64,000 bases of DNA from Glossina fuscipes. Taxonomy: Eukaryota; Arthropoda; Insecta; Diptera; Glossinidae. The stretch is from assembly GCF_014805625.2 (NCBI RefSeq), contig NW_023998485.1:1318168-1382167 (forward strand). The letters run 5' to 3'. Numbering within the stretch: the stretch's first letter is position 1; each line of letters opens with the position of its first letter. The notes below the pieces were generated by a model. The model saw only the letters and a program-made list of their open reading frames with translations. It did not search any database and was not told the origin of the DNA. A program made the translations under genes and the position numbers. Positions 21,588 through 33,074 of this stretch are shown piece after piece.

Positions 21588-22206
21588 TGTGTATTCGCGG
21601 ACAGAGGAGCGTCTCCATAGTTGCGCGTACTCAGACCCTAAGTCCACGAAGACCTTGGAACATGACGGTGTGCTTTTGTTTGCGGCGAGAAATCTTCTAA
21701 CAGAATTTAACATACTTTTGAATTGGCACCCTCGCCGTCTCTCCTGTCCATTAAACGTAGGCAAACTGCTAGAGGACACGTTTGAACTTGCCGAAGATAT
21801 TGGCCTCGACGTGAGAGCTTTCGTCTGTGATCGAGGTGCGGCCAATACTGGTATAGTGAAGAAATTCCTAGATGGACTATTTAACAGAACAAGACGAGAT
21901 AGCAACATACACCAGGTTCGCCTATTCGCCTAGGATTGTAACGAAATTCGTAATCGTGTTCCATCGGTGCCAAATAAATAAAGAGAACTGAGCGGAGGCA
22001 TGAAGTACGCTGAAAGAAAGGTGGAAGAGTATTTCAAACGGTTTTTAGAGAGAGACGCGCTTGCCAACGACACCCGGCAAACCATAAATAATTTCGTCCA
22101 CGTAATGGGCGAACTGGTGTCGGCTTACCCTGGCGAAACTTTAAAGCCATTCAGGGTAAGCCAGGGTACACTGGAGAAGATATTCTCAAACCTAACAGGA
22201 CTTTGA
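21588..22206 (+). pseudogene. Possible P-element/THAP9-like transposase relic
   Basis: The frame at 21589-21933 contains KLLEDTFELAEDIGLDVRAF followed by VCDRGAANTGIVKKFLDG. This resembles the block of P-type transposases where a helix is followed by a conserved (V)xCDxGxxN motif. A second frame (22000-22206) ends with LKPFRVSQGTLEKIFSNL, similar to the (R)xxQDxLExFF motif of that family. It lies directly after the MADF relic and could be the same decayed unit. The assignment rests on motif resemblance only. Confidence 0.35.
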
Positions 22207-22300
22207 AAGAAGAAGCATATATGTTCTCAGTAATTTGTATAGAAATTCCAATTCATATTTTGTTTATGAACAGCTGTCGCATGTATAAAAATTTGACTAT
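22207..22300. repeat. Fragment of the TIR element family
   Basis: ATTTTGTTTATGAACAGCTG and GTCGCATGTATAAAA match the inverted sequence at 6770-6805 inside the TIR element. Confidence 0.6.
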
Positions 22301-22780
22301 TGAAAATGGTTCAGATCGGATCAGTGAAGTCATTATGTGAATTGGTGTGGAATATTTAAGGGGGCCGTAGCTTACTTAAATAAATTTTCAGAGTTCGCGC
22401 TCGTGGTTTAACGGGTGAACAGAATTGGATAATTGAATCGATTCTGCTATTAACTTTTGTGATCAATACATGGATAAGGAAAAGATCGTACGAGCGGAAC
22501 TCTGTGCATTCTATATTTCTTGCCGAATGTACGTCATAGTTTAAATAAAATTAGATTAAGGTGTGCAAGATTTTTGAATCATTTTTGTTTTTTTTTAACT
22601 TTTAACAATTTTTGTTGCAAATATACTTTGCATTATTTAAACAAAGAGCAAATCGCATTTTCCATTTCTAATATATAAACTCATTGGACTGTTTATGTCA
22701 GAAGCATTTAATGATTCCAGGGTCCGTCTATGTTGTAAATGCCCTTTCACAATATCTGCACAAATCTGATTTCGCCATCA
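22301..22780. other. No gene seen
   Basis: AT-rich spacer. Confidence 0.4.
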
Positions 22781-23095
22781 TTTATGTCTACATATTAGCC
22801 ACAAGCAAACGGAGAAGCGATGCTTTTGAGGACTTTTGAAAAGACCCGCTGGACCGCGAAGAACAAAGCGTAGATTTTGTCCAGCTTTATTTAATCCACG
22901 TCGTAAAGCGAAAGCGTAATGCATCTCATCCAGATCATCCCAGAAACGATCTAAGGCGTCAAAATTATATTGTGCTTGAGCACTTTGATTAAATTGTATA
23001 AATTTGATTAATTCGCGCATCCAGTGAATGCGTATGTGTTTTATGGCACCATCAGGCAGAGATGATATTAGGAATAAATTCATTTGCATTGCTTT
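22781..23095 (-). pseudogene. Unidentified coding exon or relic, ~100 codons
   Basis: A clearly protein-like minus-strand frame: QMNLFLISSLPDGAIKHIRI, ELIKFIQFNQSAQAQYNF, DALDRFWDDLDEMHYAFAL, then RRGLNKAGQNLRFVLRGPAG, before it ends in less convincing sequence. I do not recognise the family. No frameshift is seen within it. It may be an exon of a live or recently dead gene. Confidence 0.4.
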
Positions 23096-23164
23096 GGAAA
23101 CGAGAGATGCTTTAATATCGTCGTGTCTAAGCTTACCAGCCGGATATAGGCTGTTGCCATAAAC

Positions 23165-23692
23165 GTACCAGACAATAGTCAGGAGCGAAAATGTACAGCA
23201 TGCTTAAGACGGTTTATGTTTAAGGAATCGTTTGAGCAGCATAAAAACGAATGAATCGAACTAAGATTAGTGAAATTTATTGAGGAGGTCAATAACCTAA
23301 GCTCTTCGGTGCGCATGGATATATCACCTCATGAGTTCATAAGACGCGTGATATTTGCTTTGCGTAAAATATGCGAATGGTATCACAAAGATATAACGTT
23401 ACCTGATCTACGACAAACATGTACGGAAAGTCAAACAGATAAAACATTAATCAAAGTTTAAAATTCGAACTTGGAACTTGAGAATGTAGTGGAATTAGAA
23501 TTCGGTCGTCAACATCGAATTCGAATTGAATTTGACCTGAATTTAATTCCTAGAGAGAACTTATGTAAGAGTCAAGTGCAATATTTCAGCATAGTCTGCT
23601 TAACTAATATAAACAACCTTGTTTTCGGTAAATTTTCCGCGCCAAGGAGAAAACGTGAAATTAAAAAAAAAGAAACAAATGTATATGAGTGA
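23165..23692 (+). pseudogene. C2H2 zinc-finger-like relic
   Basis: After a stop-rich start, NSQERKCTACLRRFMF then KESFEQHKNE resembles one C2H2-type finger. A stop follows, then a frame of 63 codons (KFIEEVNNLSSSVRMDISPH, FIRRVIFALRKICEWYHKDI). A further frame (23471-23692) has ENVVELEFGRQHRIRIEFDL. The pieces may be one decayed gene. The finger assignment is tentative. Confidence 0.3.
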
Positions 23693-24480
23693 AATTGAAT
23701 GCAAAAAGTGGATAAAGATTAAATGAGACTGGACAAAGAAAAAAGGGGATGAAAAAAGATTAGCCGAAGTTTACATTTTTCCTGTCCAATTATTACAAAA
23801 GTGATCTCAACTGGCCGAGCATGCCATTAAGATAGCTTTCTTCTGGGCTTTTGCAAGCCTTTTGACAAAATGAATGTACCTCTCATCCTTCGGTGGTGGT
23901 GCAGCGGGTCTTCGTATTCGGCGTATGCTCACCCTTTTCAAGAAATTTTTCAAAAGTTTTGGACCTTCGTATTGTCTTCTATATTATCTCTTTATGGTTT
24001 ACAGGGAACTCACAGGGAAAATAGATATTTTCGATTTCGCGTATATTAGGACGAGATGTGCCAATGTTCCCCAAAATACGCGGGAGATGTTTTAGCAGCC
24101 AATTTTATAGGCCAATATGGCCACTCGTTCGTTGCTGACTGTGATTTAGTTTTGTTTATTGCTCCCAACCGTTCGAAGAGTCATCCGAGAGAGTAGTCCT
24201 ATCCGTTATTCAGGAATGGCGACTAAGGTGAGCCTGCCATCCTCTATCCGTAAGTAAAAAAAAATATATCGCTATCAGTAACGAAGAATTGATGATTTGA
24301 ATTTGCATCAAAACTAGCCGATTTTTCAAAAAACAAAATTCAAAGAAAGGAGAGACCAAAGACACAATCATGCCGCTTTACTTCGTACAGCTGACAACCA
24401 CCGAAAAGATTAACAGGGATTGACAGACCATTTTTCAGAAGAAGGGGTAAGCAATTTTTATACAAATACATGTTCAAGTA
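23693..24480. other. No gene seen
   Basis: No supportable coding or repeat feature. Confidence 0.4.
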
Positions 24481-24600
24481 TTGAGAATTGTAAACAAATG
24501 TAGACGCTTATTCTCACATGTTTGGAATTATTGAGAATCATAGACGCTTACTTTCAGTTGGCGGCAAATTTTTATATGTTTACTCTCAGATTAATATTAG
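24480..24600. repeat. Fragment of the TIR element family
   Basis: Contains GTAAACAAATGTAGACGCTT, ATTCTCA, AATTATTGAGAATCATAGACG and AATTTTTATATG words shared with the element at 6608-7359. It abuts the integrase fragment. Confidence 0.55.
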
Positions 24601-24602
24601 AA

Positions 24603-24770
24603 CACCACACTTGCCCACACTCAGGACATTCCGGAGTAAGAAAAACATTCCAAAAACTAAGCCAAAAATACATCTGGCGTAATATGTTCAAAATGATAAA
24701 AAACTACATAAAACAATGCCACATTTGCCAAACAAACGAACAAACCAAACATACAAAAGATAAGTTGTAA
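24603..24770 (+). pseudogene. Gypsy-type integrase zinc-binding fragment
   Basis: HTCPHSGHSGVRKTFQKLSQ followed by KYIWRNMFKMIKNYIKQC and HICQTNEQTK is the H2C2 zinc-binding domain at the start of retrotransposon integrases: two His near GHSG, two Cys in C-x2-C. The DDE catalytic core is not present downstream, so only a fragment remains. It most resembles gypsy-group (17.6/297-like) elements. Confidence 0.75.
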
Positions 24771-24834
24771 TTTTTCATACCTTAAGTTTTCAATTTTTAA
24801 AGCGCCTAACGACATTGAAATCATTAGAGGAATA

Positions 24835-25110
24835 AAGATGACAACTGTAGATTGTTCGGGGGCTCAGTTGACGTTTAGAAAGCCTTCGTGTAAATGGCAT
24901 CTATCAGTTGCAATTGATAAAGGAATAGAATTCATTTTGATCCGGATGTTTATCTTCTCACTAATTTTTAACTTTAGGTTTCAAGGGTTATTGCTTCTCA
25001 ATCAATGGAATGCAAAGAGTGGAAAGAAATGCAGAAGAACTTATACTGTGAACACTTATCGCCAGATCCACAAGAATATACAATTATGTTTTTCGCTTTT
25101 GTGTCACTTT
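24835..25110 (+). pseudogene. Unidentified two-block coding relic
   Basis: A first block from ATG 24838 (MTTVDCSGAQLTFRKPSCKW) is followed by an intron-like TTTTTAACTTTAG. A second block then reads VIASQSMECKEWKEMQKNLY and PDPQEYTIMFFAF. Protein-like but not recognised. Confidence 0.25.
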
Positions 25111-25116
25111 GAGTGA

Positions 25117-26365
25117 TTTATGGAGAATGGAGATCTACATGAACTCCATGATAAGTGCAAGTGGCGGAATGAATCTAATGATTGTTCACTAATCTATTCT
25201 GGATAGTCAATAAATAATCTTTCCAACTAGGGGTTTCAAGTTTTCCAATCCTTATCAGTCCCTTCCATGCAGATTAAGACAAAAGTTCATATCGTTCGTG
25301 AAAAATTGTGTTAATGATGATGTCCTCGGCGTACGCTCTAATATATAAAATTGAGATAAAGAAATCGACGAAATTCGTAAGAATTTAAAAAGGAATTAAA
25401 TTTCGAACATCTCCTCGCGTGGCGCGGTGGCGGGTAGAAAAAGTAAGAAATAGGGATGTGGTGGTTGCAGTTTAGTGGATCGATAAGTGTTACGCCTTTA
25501 TCGGCTGAGTCCTCACTTTACCTATGACCGAAGTAAACGCGATAGCACTTGAGATTTTAACCCGCGACCACTAACTTCATAGTCCAGATTCTTATTTGTA
25601 CGCATGCTCATGCGGATAACTTCACTGGTTTCGCTGTCGCAATATGCATGATTTGCTCGATTCAAAACACAGTGCAAGTAACGCAATTTCTGATTTTCTG
25701 AATAAAAAAAAACATCGATTCATTAAGTGAATTACTGATGTAACTATTTATTTTTTACTATTTATTTATTTATTGTTATTTCCGTGGTGTAAATTTTATT
25801 TTAGTGCGGTATTTTTCCATTAGTCTTCTGTCCATAGATTTCCATTTTGCTTTCGCTTTCTTTTATAACAACCTTTTCTGGTTTTCGTATTGACGGCTTT
25901 TTGTGTTTATGAATAAAGTACAAATTTTGCATCATTCCGGACAAATTATAGACAATTCACAGTATTTTATTTTATTTTTTTTGTTTGCCTGTAACAGTGT
26001 GTTTATTAAAAACCCAAAAACCAGGTCCGCCGTAAGGAGTAAATACAATTTCATATTAAAGAATTCTTTTTCAAAAAATTTCAGTGAAATTCGTGGGAAA
26101 ATTCACTAATAAAGACGTTTTCAAATGTTCGGAAACAATGAGGTTTTAATTATTACTTTGTCGTAAAACTCAACGCTATTATCTTTCGATGCAATTTCGT
26201 AGACAATCACCAAAAAAAATTTTCGTTATCCTATGAAGTTTATATTTTCAACTCAAATACGATAATTTTCAAGTAAATATAGTTTCTTCCGCCCAAGCTT
26301 AAGCACAGAAAGTAATATAAGGAACATTTTAATGAGCTAATAATTACATTTGGTCGTTAGAAAAG
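25117..26365. other. No gene seen
   Basis: A slightly GC-richer island at 25410-25570 holds no recognisable RNA or coding feature. The rest is AT-rich. Confidence 0.35.
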
Positions 26366-26420
26366 TATAGTCGGGCAAGGCCGGCTCTTAGATACCCTAC
26401 ACCAGTTTGCTCGGCTTGGT
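26366..26420. repeat. Dispersed repeat with TACCCTACACCA end
   Basis: AGTATAGTCGGGCAAGGCCG followed by ATACCCTACACCAG. The same GC-rich core occurs inverted at about 49990-50010 (AGCCGGCCTTGCCGGAATAT), and the TACCCTACAC word again at 53545. A common dispersed repeat of fly genomes. Confidence 0.5.
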
Positions 26421-26533
26421 AGTAAGATATCATAAAACACACACTATTTTCGTACAAAGGCATACTTTTCATGAAAGTCCGTCTATCGGAGCATGCCCAA
26501 AACACGGCGTGCTCTCAATTTAGCATAAATTTC

Positions 26534-26930
26534 TTATATATTAACGCGTCTAAAAAATATATCTATATGATCGAAACCCCCACTGTCCATTTTTTTTGCT
26601 ACATTGCGAGTATGAACCAATTTTTCCTTTCTTTGCCTTTTCCTGAAGGGCTTAGTATTCGTGAGAAATCTTATATGGGGTGGGATCCAAGAAGTAATTT
26701 CGATGCCATCAAATTTAAATTGTTTTTGGTAGAAATTACGACATTCCGTAGCAAGCATGCCCGATTCTATCAATTTTTTACTAATCTCAACATGCTCGTT
26801 ATATATCTGGGCGGCTTTAGAAGGCTTTTCAATAGCACGCATAAAATCCGCTTTAAAACTCAAATACACTTTTTGTAATACTTCCGAGTCCAGTGTTCAA
26901 TTCTTCTCCATTGCTTATTCTAGGAGAGGA
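26534..26930 (-). pseudogene. Unidentified coding exon or relic
   Basis: After a stop near 26915 the frame reads LDSEVLQKVYLSFKADFMRA, IEKPSKAAQIYNEHVEISKK and LIESGMLATECRNFYQKQF, then a basic stretch. The first half is helix-rich and convincing. No family recognised. Confidence 0.35.
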
Positions 26931-26959
26931 TACATTAATTCTTTTCTTTCTAAATGATG

Positions 26960-29170
26960 TGTAGATAGATAAGGAAAGTAAGTAAAAATTACGGCTTATG
27001 AGGGAAAGCCAATATGCAAATAAATTATCCACATTTCATTCCATTAAGGTGACAGGTTTGGGTGATTTTGGGTTGATGACATCCTCTTTCATTACATTAC
27101 ATTGCAGCAAGAGCCCTTTACCTGTTTAAGAAAATTCATATTTTGCGTTGTGTTAGAAAATTTCATTATTCCATAAATACTGTGGGCGAAGTATTGAAAT
27201 CAATTTGGAATATGCGTCACAAATACGTTGTAATAATATATATGCAAAAAATAGGATGAGTTGTGTGTCAGATGTAATCAATATAAAAGCAAATATCGAA
27301 AGAAGTAACAAAATACTCAAAAAAAATAAAAAAGAACGAGCGTTTCTCTACGTGATATATCCGATAATTTAGTGTTGACAATATATAATTTGTATAGTAA
27401 GCTGTAATCTGTAATTATTGCTCTCTGCAGAATTCAAAAAAGAAGTAGCTAATATATGTATGCCGCCAATATGAAAAATGGAAAATTAAAAAAAAATTAT
27501 CTGGCGGCTAAATGAAACCACACACATACCAAATCCGATGCCAATGTTTGAATTGAATTTTTTTGTATTTTTTTTGGATATATATTTTTTGTCAAACAGT
27601 GCACTGGAGTTTGTAGGGATATTGTTTTTAATCATTTTGCGGTAGTGACGACTATTTGAACTCAATTTGCGAAATATGGAATAGCGAATAAGAAATGAAA
27701 TTATTCGGACAGACAAACAGGCTATCATTGAGAGATTGCAAGACCCCACAGGTATATAATGGGCTGTTCACTGCATTAATTTTGAATAAATGGTCATTAC
27801 ATCTCGTGTAATTAAACATCAACGTGTTAGTAAGGCAAATAATGTCACATCTGAGTCCGCAATTGATAAATTAAGGAGCTTTATTTATTTGTGGAAATAA
27901 AGAGTATAAGTGAAACGAAAAAGAAATGATTGTAAAGCGAATAAGACAGATTTACTGTCTGACACTGCAAGGAATTTCTCTTGAGGATGAGTACTCGCTA
28001 AGCGGCCTTCTAGGATCACCACACATTCAGTAATCAGCAGACATTTTTAATAATTTCATTACGATTAAAATTTCAGTCCTTTTTCTCAACAAGCTGCCCA
28101 ATTATAAATAATAATTCGCCAGTCATCCTTAGGGGCACAATAAGTGTCATCGCTTCGTATGGTTTTAACAACATCTCCATAACATGGTAAAATATTTACT
28201 TCATTATGAGCTTTTAAGCAAAAGTTTGATTTACTTTTAGCAAATATTCGACAAATTTTGAAAACATAAAATATAATTTTTCATCCACTCTTAACACTTT
28301 TTACAGTCTTTTATCAGTTTAATTTCATTATTTGCAAAAACTATTTATATGTACAAACAGCTATTTCATGGGGAGACACCAACGAGATTTCCAGAAAAGC
28401 TAGGAATCTCAAATGGGTCTCCTTGTAAGATATTAAAAAATGCACTTACCAGTCAATGTGAACGATGAACTTAACTTTATCTTTTTAACTTTTTTAACAT
28501 AAATTTAACAATTTTATTAATGTATAAACACTTTATTTAATGTAAACTAAACTTTTAACTAATTTTATATTAGATAAATAATGATAGATCAGACTTTTAT
28601 TTAATATTTTTCAGTAAATTTTGTTCAGTTTCTTGAATGAAATCACTGATATTTGCTGTTGTTTGGTTATTTGGTTTATATGGTTGCGACGATTAAGCAA
28701 AGTGCTTTTGCGCATGCAAAATTTTCTTTGTTTCACAGAAAGCCGTTACCTGTTTTTTTTCTTTTCAAGGTGTTTAAGAAAAGGAGCATGTAGAATAGAG
28801 CACAGAGTTGCTTTCCTATAAATATGAATGGCGAAATTGCTACTTTTTGTATGAATTTCTTTTAATTTCTTAATTGAAACGTCGTGAATAATGATCGTAC
28901 TATATGAACTTTAATAACAATTTTTATTTTTCATAAATTTATTTGGCAAAAACATGTTTAAAATAAAAAGTTTAATGAAATATGATTTTATAATGAATCT
29001 AAACTACCTTTTTTGGTTTTTTTTCTACTTTGATTTACATCTGTTGCGATAGTTCTTGTATATAGTTCATATATGCGGCTTAACAATATAATATAATATA
29101 AGCACAACACCAAGTGTTGCCGTCATACTTGTATTTACTTGTATTTGTACGCGCTGGAAACGAGCGTCAT
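26960..29170. other. Mostly empty AT-rich region
   Basis: One possible short exon at about 27655-27752 on the plus strand ends at a GTATAT donor-like site (NEIIRTDKQAIIERLQDPTG), with a stop in it. Nothing else I can support. Confidence 0.3.
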
Positions 29171-29180
29171 TTTAAACAAA

Positions 29181-29430
29181 AATGACTTGTGCGAAGGTAA
29201 GTTTTAATATTTTTTTTATTAATTTTGAATTTATAATAAAAAAAAATTTTTTTTTGTAGACAAAAACGAAGATGAAGCGAGGAACCAGTGGCGCTGTGAG
29301 TGCCGCAATGTCGAGGCAGATTTGCGTCGGCATTTAATCCCCCCATCAAGGAATGGGGGCGCCGAGAATCGCCCACGCGGCCTAGGAAAGGAAGAGGTGG
29401 GCGCCGCGGAAAGATGCTTCGCATCCAACC
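29181..29430 (+). pseudogene. GC-rich small gene relic with intron
   Basis: ATG at 29181-29183 gives MTCAK, then a GTAAGT donor. The intron ends TTTTTTTTGTAG (29260), followed by TKTKMKRGTSGAVSAAMSRQ, and a frame break leads into GC-rich sequence. The base composition (29270-29415) is strikingly GC-rich for this window. Family unknown; it looks like a nucleolar or ribosomal-type basic N-terminus, but that is a guess. Confidence 0.3.
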
Positions 29431-29779
29431 TATTATTATAATTCCCAAGCATTTTATTAATTTTTTCTTCTTTTTATTGTATTCAAATGTCAATTTCCTT
29501 TTTTTCAAAATTACAAATATTTTCTAAAATTATAAATCAAATTTATTTTTTTTTGCTATAAAGTATTTCTCAGTTTTCCTTTTTTTACACTAAAATAATT
29601 ACTAGGGTGCTTTACAAACGTTAACAATTTTACTTGAAAATTTGATAGAAATATCTTTTCCTTTTGGAGATTACATTCTAGCAACAAGCAAGGATTTCTT
29701 CTAAACATTTCGTCGGATAAGAATAAAAACACACTTTCATTTTCAGTACTTAATTGTAACTACCGATTTGTATCGGTAA

Positions 29780-30045
29780 ACGCAGGTGACACTGACTTAT
29801 CTTGCCTGTTAAGCTTGAAATAAATTAAAACGTAGTATATTAATTTATACTGTCTCTTTTGATTATTCTTTAAGTGGGTTTTTATGAGTGCAGTAGAGTT
29901 TTGGTAGCTTTCAGAACTGGGCAAATAGTTATAATTTTCTACATAGGCTTTGTAATATTTCCTCAATAACTTCGTTTTATGGCCCATAGCGACGCTGACT
30001 TGCTTTTTATATTCGTCCTCAATTTGTTGGTGAAATGTTCTTCTA
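29780..30045 (-). pseudogene. Unidentified basic protein exon or relic
   Basis: The frame reads NRRTFHQQIEDEYKKQVSVA, MGHKTKLLRKYYKAYVENYN and SSESYQNSTALIKTHLKNNQ, then fades into AT-rich codons. Protein-like in its first two thirds. Family not recognised. Confidence 0.3.
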
Positions 30046-30049
30046 TTAG

Positions 30050-30800
30050 CTCACAGGTTATTTGAGCATAACACATACCGATTGGGCGTACGTATATCAA
30101 GCTACGGCCGCTATCTATCTCCTTTGCTGTTATAGCTCTTGTTTAATTCATAATTATGGCGTCACGATTCTAATATTGACCGTTCTGTAATATTTTCTAA
30201 AAATAAAAATATATTGGTTTTTTCTCTCTTTAATCATTCAAACTTATGAAAATAATTACGATTTTATGATGGGAAATTTTATGAATATTAAAATTTAGTT
30301 TAAGCTTTTCATTTATATAATCCTTCCATCGGCAAGAACAACTATGTGAGGAAAGATAACTGGCGACGAAGGAAGTAGATAAAGTTTAGAGTACCACGAG
30401 ATAAAAAGCGTATTGACTAAAACTTTCTCTTATACATATGAAGCATGTTCTTAGTTACAAAATAACATGTAAGCGGGCCTAATCGGTTTGGACATGTCAA
30501 ACTGTCTTTCACGCCAACATGAAGCAATAAAATTCCAGGAATCATTATAACCTTCTTATTCGTTGATATCTAAAAATGACTTGGAGAAAATCAAAGAAGA
30601 ATAGCTACCTAAATGAATAGAAATATTTCGTAAACCAGAACTACGCGGTTACTAGAAATATAAATGTAAATCCTAACAAAAATCAAAATAAATTTATTGG
30701 ATATTTTAATACATTTTATTTTTGAGAGGAATATTTCTAATACCTTTGATGTGGAAAAAGGAGAATAAATATTTTCAATATTTACATTCTAACAAGTGGT
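30050..30800. other. No gene seen
   Basis: AT-rich spacer. Confidence 0.4.
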
Positions 30801-30925
30801 CGCTCATTTACTTACTCTCTAAAGTAACAAAATTCGAAGTTCGCTCATTTACTTCCCGTCTAAGTTAACAAAATTCGAAGTTCGCTCATTTACTTCCCCT
30901 TTAAATTAACAAAATTCGAAGTTCG
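30801..30925. repeat. 41-bp tandem repeat, three copies
   Basis: CGCTCATTTACTTCCCGTCT followed by an AGTTAACAAAATTCGAAGTT block. Copies start at 30801, 30842 and 30883, giving a period of exactly 41 bp with few differences. Confidence 0.9.
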
Positions 30926-31459
30926 TACGTCCCCTGAGTAATTGGTCATATTGAAAAAAAAAAAACACGTATTAAAGAAGATCAACAGGCATTCAAGTTC
31001 TGACTTTTATACTGAAAAGGTTGACTCTTCTCTTTAACCGAATATGCAAATCGAGTTAATCGATTTGGCAAGTGACGCATCCATTGTAATATTGTATATA
31101 TCCCAAGTTTCTATTTTCCTAACCTATCTAAATCTAACTAAATCTAAAGCTAAAATTGTAGGTTGGTGTAAATCTTCGTGAAAATCTCAAATATTATTAA
31201 TATATAAAACAAGAAAGTACATTCTTGTCTTCTCGTAGATTCGTATAATTACTAATATTTGGTGGAAATGAAAGATTTTCTTAAATGGAAACGGAACGCC
31301 AACTTGTTGATGTATTTTCCTTTCTCAACGACAGTGTTCGGCTATTGCCGATGAGAAGCCTTGCTCTAAATCGAATGGATCTTTTCAAAACCAACTGGTA
31401 AAGTCATTGAGTGTTGAAAGCGTATGTGTTGCTGACGACATAAAACGACAAGAACATTT
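30926..31459. other. No firm gene
   Basis: A short protein-like stretch at about 31286-31395 on the plus strand (METERQLVDVFSFLNDSVRL) ends in a stop. It is too short to call. Confidence 0.25.
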
Positions 31460-31605
31460 AACAGAGATGCGCCCAACTGCTTTGTTACTTTTTCTAATTT
31501 AACAGAGATAAGCACGGCTGCTTTGGTACTTTTTCTCATTTAACAGACATGCGCACAGCTGCTTTGTTACTTATTCTCATTTAACAGAGATGCTTTTTTA
31601 TTCAT
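31460..31605. repeat. 41-bp tandem repeat, three and a half copies
   Basis: AACAGAGATGCGCCCAACTG followed by a CTTTGTTACTTTTTCTAATTT block. Copies start at 31460, 31501, 31542 and 31583. The period again is 41 bp, but the unit is unrelated to the array at 30801. Confidence 0.9.
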
Positions 31606-31760
31606 CATTTCTTCTTATTTATTAAATTATCATTTTCTTATTTATTAAAAGCAACTCAGTGCTCTCTCTATTCACCGCACATAATACCTGTTTTATAAAC
31701 GGTGTAAAGGAAAAAACAGCTAACGACGTTTTACGAGTGTTTTTCTTTCGAATTCAAAGC
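31580..31760. repeat. Dispersed repeat, copy 1
   Basis: Shares CTCTCTCTATTCA and TTTATAAACG-TGTAAAGGAAAAA-CAGCT words in the same order with 39330-39475. It also carries the CATTTAACAGA word of the adjacent tandem array. The function is unknown. Confidence 0.6.
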
Positions 31761-32148
31761 GTGCCTTTCTCTCTTTACATTTCACAAGCGCTTCATGAAA
31801 GATTGAAATCGAGTGAAAAATTGTGCTAACTTTGTTGAAAAAATATGCCTCGTACGATTAGATGGGAAAGAAAAAAATGAAAAGGAAAAAGTTTTCTTTT
31901 CGAAGATCTTTTGTAAATTTTTCAGGGTAATTTGCTAATATAGAAAAAATAGAGCGAATTAATCCAGCTTTATTTCAATTAAACATGACCATCTTTCAAG
32001 TGATTACAACTGGATTGCATCTAAGACACTTAATAATCCCTTTACTTACCATATACAACCTCGAATGGGAAAAACACACGAAAGTATTATTGCATTTATT
32101 CAAGTTTTACTGACCCAAATTCTTAATCGGATATCATTACTTTCACAG

Positions 32149-32400
32149 GGTATAGGTCCAAAGTTGATGGCTAAAATGGGTTACGTTTTCGGGACAGGCT
32201 TAGGTGCAAATGGTGGCGGCATTATCGCCGCGGTCGTTCCTTAGACATTGTATGGAATTGCGTGAGGCTGCAAATGGTGACAGAGATCTATTTAATGTTG
32301 AGAAAAAATTGCAAAGCGTCCAAAAAAACAAGCTCTATTAAATGCTAAAGTCTATGAACGCGTATGCCAACGCTGTTAAAGGAAATGCTCAGTCTTAAAG
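32149..32400 (+). pseudogene. ZGPAT-type G-patch protein relic
   Basis: After an acceptor (TTTCACAG, ends 32148) the frame reads GIGPKLMAKMGYVFGTGLGA, a G-patch with its Gly, Met and aromatic positions. It is then cut after GGGII. Further pieces in other frames give GRSLD, CMELREAANGDRDLFNVEKK and KKQALLNAKVYERV, in the order found in the CCCH/G-patch transcriptional repressor ZGPAT (fly CG8833). About 30 bp seem missing after the G-patch, and at least two frameshifts are present. The zinc-finger and Tudor exons are not in the window. Confidence 0.7.
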
Positions 32401-32460
32401 TAGCAAGAAATTGCGAAACTGGTGATGTCACAGTATGATAAAGATCATTAAAAGCTTTAA

Positions 32461-33074
32461 AAAGATTTTAATATGAGTAATTGCCTGCCTATCCCTAACA
32501 CCTCTTTTTTTCTAATTTTTCTAGTTACATAAAATGCGATTTGAAAGCTGCAAAACGGATTTCTTATGTCGTATGAAATGAGCAAAATACGTAGATTTTT
32601 TAATAAAAGTAAATAAAAACTCTGGATGGATTGATTTTGCTCACTTTGATAGACCTGTCGATTGTTTTCTGGTAATTTTCAGATTGTTTCCTTCGTCAGT
32701 TTTTTTTGTTCTATAAAATATCTATACAAAATGTATATACATTAAACATGTAATGTATATCTTTAAAATTTGTTTTTTCCTGACATTCCTGGTTTAATCG
32801 TTCATCACCAGTTCGTCCTCTCTGCAAATTAACTATGTCTCATTTTTGGCGTTATAATTCATTTACGAAACTGTGTGGGTTTTCTGTTTCCGACTTCCCT
32901 CGCATAGATCATACCCTTAACTTCTTTACATTTTTAGTATCCCTGTTTTTGCTGAAAAATAACAGATGTTTGCACAAACAGCTGCGTTTCGGCAGAGAAT
33001 ATTGAAGAGTAAGAAAAGCAAAAAGTAATACGGGAAGGATTATTTAGTGTGGAAATTTAAAATAAATCGTTAAA
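32461..33074. other. No gene seen
   Basis: AT-rich; includes the upstream region of ND-B22. Confidence 0.4.

Noticed and set aside
30801..31605. CRISPR-like short repeats
   Set aside because: Units are directly adjacent without spacers, and the context is a fly genome.
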